Source: JBBQKG01 sp038326655
Lineage (GTDB): Bacteria; Actinomycetota; Thermoleophilia; Solirubrobacterales; JBBDJG01
NCBI GenBank assembly: GCA_038326655.1
Contig: JBBQKG010000019.1
Coordinates: forward strand, 1-56,495
DNA: 56,495 nucleotides
Direction: 5' to 3'
This document shows, in pieces, positions 50,436 through 56,495 of this stretch. The stretch's first letter is position 1, and every line of letters starts with the position of its first letter. Below the pieces are notes generated by a model. That model searched no databases. It saw nothing but the letters and a program-made list of their open reading frames with translations, and was not told the origin of the DNA. Both the position numbers and the translations under genes were made by a program.

Positions 50436-52187
50436 CTGATCGCAATCCGACGAACCGCTCCCGCAGCTGACCGCGCCCGGCTTTCGCGCCGCGAGATCGC
50501 GTTCGCGGCGCTGGCCGCCTGCCTGCTCGCGCTGCTGATGCACTGGCCGCTGCCGCTCCATCTCACGCGCGACATCCCGCGCGACGTGGGCGACCCGCTC
50601 GTCCAGGCGTGGGAGGTCGCATGGGGCGGCCATGCGCTGCTCCACCAGCCGCTGGACTACTTCCAGGCCAACACGTTCTGGCCGCTGAAGGACTCGCTCG
50701 CCTTCTCCGACGCGCTCGCGGGCTACGCCCCCGCGGGCACGGTCGGCGGCGGCGTGCGCGCCGCCGTGGCCCGCTACGACCTGCTCTTCCTCTTCGCGTA
50801 CGCGCTGAGCTTCCTCGGCGCCTGGGTCCTGGCGCGCGAGCTCGGCGCCGGGCGCGCGGGCGCGGCCGTGGCGGGCGCGGCGTTCGCATACGCCCCCTGG
50901 CGGCTCGAGCAGGACGGCCACCTGCACGTGATCTCGAGCGGCGGCATCCCGCTGTGCCTCTTCCTGCTCGTGCGCGGATACCGGCACTCCCGCCCCGGCC
51001 TGGTGCTCGCCGGGTGGCTCGTGGCCGCCTGGCAACTGAGCCTCGGGTTCACGCTCGGGTTGCCGCTCGGCTACCTGCTGCTCGCGCTCGGCGCCACCGG
51101 TGTGGCGCACCTGATCAGGCGACGGTTGCCACCGCCGCGGGCAGTGCTCGCCGTCACGGCCGCGGGCGTGCTCGCGTTCGGGCTCACCGGCGTGCTGCTG
51201 GGCCGGCCGTACATGCGGGTGCTCGACGATCACCCGGAGGCGAAGCGCACGACCGCGCAGGTGGCCGGGCTCTCGCCTCCGCTCGAGGCGTTCGTGGCCG
51301 CGCCCGAGCAGAACCTGGTCTGGGGGAAGGCCACGAAGCCGGTGCGGGACCGGCTCGAGTCCGTGCCCGAGCAGACGCTCTTCCCAGGGCTGGCGATCGT
51401 CGCACTCGCGCTGTGCGGACTGTTCGCGCGGGTGTACCCGCGGCGTCTGCGGGTCTGGCTGGGAATCGCGGTCGTCGTGTTCGCCGTGCTCTCGCTCGGG
51501 TTTGCCGAGCACCACGCGCATCTCTATCCCTACCGGCTGCTGTACGACCTTGCGCCCGGGTGGAAGGGCATCCGCGTGCCGGGGCGCATCACGACGCTCA
51601 CCTCGCTCGCGCTGGCGCTGCTGGCCGCGGGCGGTGCTCAGCACCTGATCGACACAGTGCCACGACGGCGGCTCGGCGTGCCGGTCGCGGTCGTGCTGGT
51701 CGCGCTGATCTGCGTCGAAGGAGCCGGTTTCGACTTCCGTCCGGGCGGCGGCCTCGCCGGGCCCTCCCACCCGGCGGTGCCGCTGCCCCCGCCCGGTGAG
51801 TCCGCCGGGGCCGCGCCGCAGCTCCATCTGCCGATCACGGTCCCGGCCAATCGCCGCTACGTGCTGTGGTCGGCGGACCGGTTTCCGAAGATCGTCAACG
51901 GCCGCGGGAGCTTCGACCCAGTCTTCTTCGAGCGCCTCACCACGCGCGTGACGACGTTTCCCGACCGCGCCTCGGTGGCGCTGCTGCGCGGGCTCGGGGT
52001 GCGCTCGGTGGTCTTGCACGAGGCGCTTGCGCCGGGCACGCCGTGGGCAGGCGCGGGCGCCAGGCCGCTACGGGGCCTGCCGCTGCGACGAGTACGCGGG
52101 CGCGGGCTCGTGGTCTATCTGATCGGTCCCGCCGCGGCGCAGGGCGAAGCGGCCGCGAAGCTCGCCGAGCCGCGTCCAGGGTCGTAG
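50436..52187 (+). CDS. Polytopic membrane protein, probable glycosyltransferase-like
   Basis: A protein of about 583 residues with about ten hydrophobic helices and a soluble C-terminal part. Conserved-looking segments include DVGDPLVQAWEVAWGGHALL, ANTFWPLKDSLAFSD, LYPYRLLYDLAPGWKGIRVPGRI and, near the end, LLRGLGVRSVVLHE, the pattern of membrane GT-C-like proteins (YfhO/PMT-like). An internal ATG at 50538 would cut into the first membrane helix (FAALAACLLALLMHWPL). The only upstream in-frame initiator before the stop at 50397 is CTG 50436, which I adopt with low certainty. Its last 120 bases overlap the 3' end of the convergent membrane gene. Confidence 0.75.
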   Translation: MIAIRRTAPAADRARLSRREIAFAALAACLLALLMHWPLPLHLTRDIPRDVGDPLVQAWEVAWGGHALLHQPLDYFQANTFWPLKDSLAFSDALAGYAPAGTVGGGVRAAVARYDLLFLFAYALSFLGAWVLARELGAGRAGAAVAGAAFAYAPWRLEQDGHLHVISSGGIPLCLFLLVRGYRHSRPGLVLAGWLVAAWQLSLGFTLGLPLGYLLLALGATGVAHLIRRRLPPPRAVLAVTAAGVLAFGLTGVLLGRPYMRVLDDHPEAKRTTAQVAGLSPPLEAFVAAPEQNLVWGKATKPVRDRLESVPEQTLFPGLAIVALALCGLFARVYPRRLRVWLGIAVVVFAVLSLGFAEHHAHLYPYRLLYDLAPGWKGIRVPGRITTLTSLALALLAAGGAQHLIDTVPRRRLGVPVAVVLVALICVEGAGFDFRPGGGLAGPSHPAVPLPPPGESAGAAPQLHLPITVPANRRYVLWSADRFPKIVNGRGSFDPVFFERLTTRVTTFPDRASVALLRGLGVRSVVLHEALAPGTPWAGAGARPLRGLPLRRVRGRGLVVYLIGPAAAQGEAAAKLAEPRPGS

Positions 52188-53849
52188 CTCGAGCGCCGCC
52201 GCGGTGGCGATCAGCGTCACGGCGCCGGCCGCGGTGGCGGCGATCAGCGCGTTCCAGTCCGATTCGTACTGGCCGTGGTAGTCGTCGCCGAGCAGGTCGG
52301 GCGCTGCGATCGCGACACACGCCCAGCCCGCCACCGCGAGGATCGCGGCGAGCGTTCCCCCGGCGATCGACAGCCGGTCGCTGGCCGCGACCGCGAGCGC
52401 GATCGCGGCGCCCACGGCGACCAGGAACGGCAGCAGCCCGCCCCAGCCGTTCCCGGCGCCGAGCACCGTCGCGACTGTTTGCTCGAAGTTCCCGGTCGCG
52501 AGCACGTGCGCCCAGTAGCCCGTCCAGTCGAAGCCGATCAAGGGCTGCGTCGTGGTCGAGACGAGCGTCAGGACCGCCGACGGGATCGCAAGTGCGAGCG
52601 TGACGGCGGGGAACCGGCGAAACGCGAGCGCGAGCGGCACCGCGAGGAACGGCAGGATCGGGATCAGGAAGCGCGGCCCCGGAGAGCCGCCCCCGAAAGG
52701 CAGCCAGTAGCCCGCGTTGTAGAGGAGAAACGCAAGCGACACGCCTCCGATCACGAGCGCTTCGGCACGTCGCCCACCACGGCGGTAGAGCAACACGTTG
52801 CCCACGACCGCGAGCGCGAGCACCGGCGAGAGCACGAGCAGTCCGCGCGGCGCGAACAGCAGCTGGAGGAACTTGTGGACGGTCGGCACCCCGATCCCGA
52901 AGAAGCCTCCGTCGTTCAGTCCGAGCACCGCGTGGCCGGAAACGCCCTGCACACTTACGGCGTCCTTGTAGGACATGTGCGTGAGCGACCCGAAGGCCCA
53001 GAGGTTGTAGAGCGCGAGCGGCACGATCCCCGCGACCACGCCGCTTCCGTAGGCGAGCGCCCGCCGGAGCCGGTCTCCCCGGGCGAGCGCGTACAGGCCG
53101 ACGATTCCCGCCCCGATCGCGACGGGATACTCGGTCGTGATCGCGAGGCCGCCGAGCAGGCCCGCGACCGCCACGAGCCCGAGCCGCGGCGGCCCCTCGC
53201 GCTCGCGCCACAAAAGCGCGAAGGCCGCAAACGCGAACAGTGCCGCGAGCAGGTGCGAGAAGAACAAGGTCGCAAACGGCATCACGAGCGTGCCGACCCC
53301 GAGCGTCACCGCGGCGGCGGTGCCGAGGCCCGGCTCGACGCGCTCGGCGAGGGAGCGCACGAGCAGCAGGATCAGCACGGCGGGCAGCAGCGCGCCGAGC
53401 AGGCCCAGCGCCCAAACCATCCCGGTCTCCGCCTCGATTTGATCGCGCACGCGCAGCGCCCGCTCGAGGCTGTGGCCGTAGAGGCCGTTCGGGCGTCCGC
53501 CCGCCGACCAGCGGCCGGCTGCGTTCGCACGCGCGCGGCGCGCCGCCCACGTGGAGGCGTGCTTGCCGCCGGCGGCGTTGAGTCCTTCGTACAGCGGCAG
53601 CGTCAGGAACGCGAGGCCCGGCCCCTTCACCGAGTAGTAGTGGCCCTGGTACCAGGACTTGTCGCGGGTCTCCCAGTGGTAGGCGTCGATCTTCGCGGTC
53701 CCGTGAGACAGCGCTCGCACCAGCGCATAGTGCGAGGTCTGGGCCCACCCGACCGGCTGGATCAGCACGGCGTAGCCGAGCGCGAGCGCCAGGATCGCGA
53801 GCAGGCCGCGCCGGGCTCCGGCGCGGGCGTTGTCCGGGGCACTGGCCAC
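52068..53849 (-). CDS. Polytopic membrane protein (GT-C glycosyltransferase-like)
   Basis: A 593-residue membrane protein with 11-13 hydrophobic helices. The first extracytoplasmic loop contains HYALVRALSHGTAKIDAYHWETRDKSWYQGHYYSVKGPGLA split by conserved charged residues, typical of dolichol/polyprenyl-phosphate mannosyltransferase-like GT-C enzymes, in which loop-1 acidic residues are catalytic. PGPRFLIPILPFLAVPLAL near residue 385 is another family hallmark. The acceptor is unknown. The start is GTG 53849. The Arg-rich C-terminal 40 residues lie in the antisense overlap with the convergent gene, so the functional end may be earlier. Confidence 0.78.
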   Translation of the reverse strand: MASAPDNARAGARRGLLAILALALGYAVLIQPVGWAQTSHYALVRALSHGTAKIDAYHWETRDKSWYQGHYYSVKGPGLAFLTLPLYEGLNAAGGKHASTWAARRARANAAGRWSAGGRPNGLYGHSLERALRVRDQIEAETGMVWALGLLGALLPAVLILLLVRSLAERVEPGLGTAAAVTLGVGTLVMPFATLFFSHLLAALFAFAAFALLWREREGPPRLGLVAVAGLLGGLAITTEYPVAIGAGIVGLYALARGDRLRRALAYGSGVVAGIVPLALYNLWAFGSLTHMSYKDAVSVQGVSGHAVLGLNDGGFFGIGVPTVHKFLQLLFAPRGLLVLSPVLALAVVGNVLLYRRGGRRAEALVIGGVSLAFLLYNAGYWLPFGGGSPGPRFLIPILPFLAVPLALAFRRFPAVTLALAIPSAVLTLVSTTTQPLIGFDWTGYWAHVLATGNFEQTVATVLGAGNGWGGLLPFLVAVGAAIALAVAASDRLSIAGGTLAAILAVAGWACVAIAAPDLLGDDYHGQYESDWNALIAATAAGAVTLIATAAALELRPWTRLGELRGRFALRRGGTDQIDHEPAPAYSSQRQAP

Positions 53850-53918
53850 GCGACGTCTGATGTTAATGCGAAGCGCACCCCGAACCGGCGCACGTACCGC
53901 CGCCGGCGAGCAGGGCCG

Positions 53919-54911
53919 CTAGACGACGCGGTTGCGCAGCACGCCGATTCCGTCGACCTCGAGCTCGATCACGTCTCCGCGTGCGAGGAACGCCCCGATC
54001 TCGAGCCCGCAGCCGCCGCCGACGGTGCCCGAGCCGATGAAGTCGCCGGGGTGAAGGGTCTCCGAGCGGGAGATGTAGGCGATGATCTCCTCGAAGCTCC
54101 AGTGCATGTCGCGCGTCGAGCCGCGCGACCACTCCGCGCCGTTGACGCGGGCGGTCATCGTGAGGGAGTACGGGTCCGGGAGCTCGTCGGGGGTCACCAG
54201 CCAGGGCCCGATCGCGTTGCCCGTGTCGAAGTCCTTGCCCTTCGCGGGGCCAAGCCGCCCGCGCATCTCGGCGACTTGGATGTCGCGTGCCGAGAAGTCG
54301 TCGAAGACGGTGTAGCCGGCGATGTGCCGCCGCGCGCTCTGCTCCGGTATGTCGGCGCCCCTGGTGCCGATGAAGACGCCCCACTCGAGCTCGTAGTCGA
54401 AGCGCTCGGTGTAGGCGGGCATGCGCACGTCAGCGTCGTGTCCGACGACGGAGCGCGTGTTGCTCTTGTAGTAGAGGGGCCGCTCGTAGAAGGCCTTGTT
54501 GAGCCGGCCGGCGAGCGAGCGCCGCGGGCCGACGCGGCGTTCCAGCAACGCGTCGAGGCGCCCGAGCCTTCCGAGCGCCGCCCGGCGGGTGACCTGGATG
54601 ATGTGGCGCTCGAAGCTCATCGTGTCGCGGATCGATGCGGGCACTCCGACCGGCGCGGCGAGCCGCACTTCGTCGAGCCGGTGGACGACACCCTCCGGGC
54701 GCTCGCGGAAAGCCCACTCCGCCAGCTCCGCGGCCCGCTCGATCGCTTCCGCGCCGCCGATCAGCAACGGGGTCATGCGAGCGAGGTCGACCGTCTCGGG
54801 CTCTGAGCGCGCCTCCGCGGCCGCGGTAGGCGCGCAGACGGTTTGACCGTCGGGCCCCAGCACGCCGAGCATCCGCCTTCCCCCGGGGGGCGCGAAGGTG
54901 AGGAGCTTCAA
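53919..54911 (-). CDS. Fumarylacetoacetate hydrolase family protein
   Basis: A 330-residue FAH-superfamily enzyme, which cleaves C-C bonds or hydrolyses/decarboxylates beta-dicarbonyl compounds using Mg2+ or Ca2+. An N-terminal domain (KLLTFAPPGGRRMLGVLG) precedes the catalytic FAH domain: FERHIIQ, PLYYKSNTRSVVG, FDYELEWGVFIGTRG, YTVFDDFSARDIQ, GKDFDTGNAIGPWLVT and GDFIGSGTVGGGCG. Metal-binding acids are in YELEWG and DDFSARD. The start is TTG 54911, overlapping the MBL-fold gene stop (TTGA), so both belong to one small catabolic operon. Confidence 0.93.
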   Translation of the reverse strand: MKLLTFAPPGGRRMLGVLGPDGQTVCAPTAAAEARSEPETVDLARMTPLLIGGAEAIERAAELAEWAFRERPEGVVHRLDEVRLAAPVGVPASIRDTMSFERHIIQVTRRAALGRLGRLDALLERRVGPRRSLAGRLNKAFYERPLYYKSNTRSVVGHDADVRMPAYTERFDYELEWGVFIGTRGADIPEQSARRHIAGYTVFDDFSARDIQVAEMRGRLGPAKGKDFDTGNAIGPWLVTPDELPDPYSLTMTARVNGAEWSRGSTRDMHWSFEEIIAYISRSETLHPGDFIGSGTVGGGCGLEIGAFLARGDVIELEVDGIGVLRNRVV

Positions 54912-55984
54912 GATTCCGCGAGCCGCGCCGCGAGCCGGCCGACCTGCTCGAAGATGAGGATGCGCTGGAGCGGCGTGATCGGGCCGGATTCCCCCCGCGC
55001 CTCCCGCCTCAGCATGTGGCAGTTGATCACGGTGCGCTCGGGCGCGATCCAGCCTGCCCATTCATGACGGCGGAAGTCGGCGCCGGTCGCGATCGCCTCT
55101 GCGGCTTCGTACGCGGACATGCCGTTCGCGAAGTGCGGTCGCGCCGAGGTCTCGAGCCAGCGCCAATAGCGGCCCAGCGCGTCGAGCTCGGGGAGACCGC
55201 AGACCGGTCCGTGCCCGGGCACCACGACCTCCGGCTGGAGCGTCGCGATCGTGTCGAGCGCGGCGAGCCAGTTGCGCAGCGGCCCGGCCCACATGACGGG
55301 CGTCACGCCGATGAAGGCGACATCCGCCGCGAACACCACGCGCACGTCCGGGACCCACACGATCGCATCGCCCGGGGTGTGGGCAGGCCCGACCAGGATC
55401 AACTCGAGCGGTCGCCCGGAGACTCCAATGTGGATGCGCTCGTCGAAGGTCTCGGTTGGCTCGGTCAGCTCGACGGTGGAGAAGTCGTAGGGCGAGAACA
55501 TGCGGGTGACATAGGACCCGAAGTGGCGAAATCGCCGCCGGATCGGCGGCGGAAGGGGGCTGTCGCTCACCCGCAGCAGGGTCGCGGCGAGCTGCTTGAA
55601 ACGCTCGAACTGTGCGGGCGCGCCGCGCTCGTGGCGCATCACCTCGGCGCTCGGCTTGGACGTGATGCGCCGTGCGTCCGGCAGCAGCTGGTTGCCCCAC
55701 CAGTGGTCGCCGTCGGAGTGCGTGTTGATCAGGTGCGTGATCGGCGCATCGCGCGTGTGCGGCGCCATCGCGGCGAGCATGCGCTGCGTCATGGGCACGT
55801 CCCAAAGCGTGTCCACGAGCGTGCTCGCGCCGGACCCCACGATCAGGCCGGCGTTGCTCTCGCCGAGGTCGCCGTTGGGTTGCAGCCAGGCGAACGTCCC
55901 GGGCGCGACCTCGTGCAGTCCGCCCTCGAAGGCGGCGGGCTCGCCGAAGAGCGACGTCTGCGGGGAACCTGCGACGGTCGTCAC
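54908..55984 (-). CDS. MBL-fold metallohydrolase
   Basis: A 358-residue metallo-beta-lactamase-fold enzyme. Metal-binding motifs: NTHSDGDHWWGN (HxxxDH-type), GPAHTPGDAIVW, VVFAADVAFIG (bridging Asp) and VVPGHGPVCG. The preferred start is GTG 55984; an ATG at 56038 in the same frame would extend across the divergent HAD remnant. The domain resembles those of quinone-thioether or lactone-cleaving MBL proteins that accompany aromatic degradation, and the TTGA coupling to the FAH gene supports a ring-cleavage or side-chain pathway. The substrate is not assignable. Confidence 0.9.
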   Translation of the reverse strand: MTTVAGSPQTSLFGEPAAFEGGLHEVAPGTFAWLQPNGDLGESNAGLIVGSGASTLVDTLWDVPMTQRMLAAMAPHTRDAPITHLINTHSDGDHWWGNQLLPDARRITSKPSAEVMRHERGAPAQFERFKQLAATLLRVSDSPLPPPIRRRFRHFGSYVTRMFSPYDFSTVELTEPTETFDERIHIGVSGRPLELILVGPAHTPGDAIVWVPDVRVVFAADVAFIGVTPVMWAGPLRNWLAALDTIATLQPEVVVPGHGPVCGLPELDALGRYWRWLETSARPHFANGMSAYEAAEAIATGADFRRHEWAGWIAPERTVINCHMLRREARGESGPITPLQRILIFEQVGRLAARLAES

Positions 55985-56009
55985 GAGTCCGGACAGTAAC
56001 GTCCTCGGC

Positions 56010-56162
56010 GTGCATGTGGCCGCGGTGATCTTCGACATGGACGGCGTCCTGATCGACTCCGAGCAGGTCTGGGCGGACGTGCGGCGCTAGCTCGCGCTCG
56101 AGACCGGCGGCAGCTGGGACCCCGACAGCCAGGCGCGGATGATGGGGATGAGCTCGCCGGAG
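56010..56162 (+). pseudogene. HAD-family phosphatase remnant, nonsense mutation and 3' truncation
   Basis: From GTG 56010 the frame reads VAAVIFDMDGVLIDSEQVWADVRR, the HAD motif I (DxDG), then meets TAG at 56088-56090. Directly after it the same frame continues as LALETGGSWDPDSQARMMGM-SSPE, the normal next part of such proteins, so a Glu codon (GAG) probably became TAG. Homology stops at 56162 and unrelated sequence follows, so the catalytic rest is gone. The gene is dead, cut by an insertion or deletion. Confidence 0.85.
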
Positions 56163-56211
56163 GGGCGGCACCGGACACTCCCAGCATTGGGTGGTGAGCC
56201 GCCGCGTGACC

Positions 56212-56277
56212 GCAGAGGACCCCCTGGCGTGTGGGAGTCGGCTGGTTGTATGAGTCATCCCAGGGGACCGCCTCTGT
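56212..56277. repeat. Imperfect inverted repeat in the segment that replaces the HAD gene
   Basis: CAGAGG (56213-56218) with CCCCTGG (56221-56227), and CCAGGGG (56260-56266) with CCTCTG (56271-56276), form two stacked stems, separated by small internal loops, around a loop of about 32 bases. It lies between the truncated HAD gene and the SnoaL-like gene and could be the end of a small mobile element or a terminator. Confidence 0.45.
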
Positions 56278-56326
56278 GCCATGATCGTTTGCAGGACTGC
56301 CGCCGCAATCAATCAAGGGAGTGGCA

Positions 56327-56495
56327 TTGGCCGGATCTCGAGACGTCATCACGTGCCATATCGAGGCGTTCAACGCTCGCGACCAGGACGCCGAGCCGTG
56401 GGCAGCCGATGCGCAGATAGTGGCGCCCGGAGCTTCGGTTAGTGGGCGCGACGAGGTGCTCGGCTTCCTCAGCGTCTTTCAGGAAGCGTTCCCCA
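56327..56495 (+). CDS. SnoaL-like / NTF2-fold protein (partial, runs off the window)
   Basis: The frame is open to the last base. The visible 56 residues (AGSRDVITCHIEAFNARDQD, then WAADAQIVAPGASVSGRDEV and LGFLSVFQEAFP) match the start of SnoaL-like polyketide-cyclase/NTF2-fold proteins of about 130 residues. Members include ester cyclases and small binding proteins, so no function is assigned. TTG 56327 is chosen because AAGGGAG ends 5 bases before it; a GTG at 56321 in the same frame is possible. Confidence 0.65.
   Translation, partial: MAGSRDVITCHIEAFNARDQDAEPWAADAQIVAPGASVSGRDEVLGFLSVFQEAFP

Noticed and set aside
52275..54806. 843-codon plus-strand open frame
   Set aside because: It spans the antisense of two well-supported minus-strand genes and has the low-complexity RERERD composition of a shadow frame.
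1..56495. tRNA, rRNA, CRISPR array or intact insertion sequence
   Set aside because: No T-loop/anticodon pattern, no spaced repeat array and no transposase motif was seen on either strand.

Overview
The window is about 56 kb of uniformly GC-rich DNA. Its gene content points to an actinobacterium, most likely the Thermoleophilia (Gaiellales/Solirubrobacterales). The evidence is actinobacterial-type qcrCAB genes with a two-haem QcrC and a PDWY-type QcrB, luciferase-like (probably F420-type) oxidoreductases, a selenocysteine formate dehydrogenase of the actinobacterial kind, many secreted proteins, RTX-type repeats, and frequent GTG/TTG starts with NTGA gene overlaps. The lineage is inferred from family resemblance; no rRNA or marker gene is present. 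I found no tRNA, rRNA, CRISPR array or intact insertion sequence, and no gene-free stretch longer than 300 bases.

Layout. 1-2.9 kb: the tail of a pilin-like gene, msrB coupled to a PLP enzyme, a secreted protein and a frameshifted metallo-beta-lactamase-fold gene. 2.9-4.3 kb: an alpha/beta hydrolase and a MarR regulator whose putative operator covers the hydrolase stop codon. 4.3-8.1 kb (minus): an overlapping operon of alpha/beta hydrolase, luciferase-like monooxygenase, small charged protein, isochorismatase-like hydrolase and stand-alone 5'-3' exonuclease. 8.2-10.7 kb: a NYN-domain protein diverging from an OmpR/HK two-component pair. 10.7-15.7 kb (minus): a five-gene operon led by a CarH/LitR-type B12 photoreceptor regulator, followed by a beta-hydroxyacid-type dehydrogenase, acyl-CoA carboxylase, methyltransferase and SDR. 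15.8-22.6 kb (minus): crp/fnr-type regulator, fdhA (selenocysteine at an in-frame UGA followed by a SECIS-like hairpin), fdhB, nrfD and fdhD, a complete membrane-bound formate dehydrogenase locus. 22.8-28.5 kb (minus): ctaC-ctaD-small membrane subunit-qcrC-qcrA-qcrB in one unbroken chain of overlaps, coding for a cytochrome bc1-oxidase supercomplex. 28.6-35.4 kb: TetR, a 46-residue membrane protein, a beta-helix protein, a lipoprotein, a CoA ligase, a P450 and a secreted protein. 35.4-41.2 kb: thiolase, RTX-metallophosphoesterase, DUF523-DUF1722 protein, membrane protein, F420-type oxidoreductase and DUF192 lipoprotein. 41.3-46.7 kb (minus): two large secreted proteins, one a penicillin-amidase-type acylase, ending in the same C-terminal domain of about 200 residues. 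46.8-56.5 kb: P450, PfkB kinase, PHP-type phosphatase, a DUF559 pseudogene, two large polytopic membrane proteins with overlapping 3' ends, FAH-family and MBL-fold hydrolases, a broken HAD gene, and a partial SnoaL-like gene at the edge.

Together, formate oxidation (FdhABC with FdhD) would feed electrons to the quinone pool and the adjacent bc1-oxidase operon would drain them to oxygen. Thiolase, CoA ligase, acyl-CoA carboxylase and the two P450s suggest fatty-acid or xenobiotic catabolism. The points most worth a second look are the shared C-terminal domain of the two secreted proteins, an inverted pair of roughly 140-bp intergenic repeats, a set of genes that appear to start at CTG within CTGA overlaps, non-canonical proton-path residues in CtaD, and the B12/light regulator leading a carboxylase operon.
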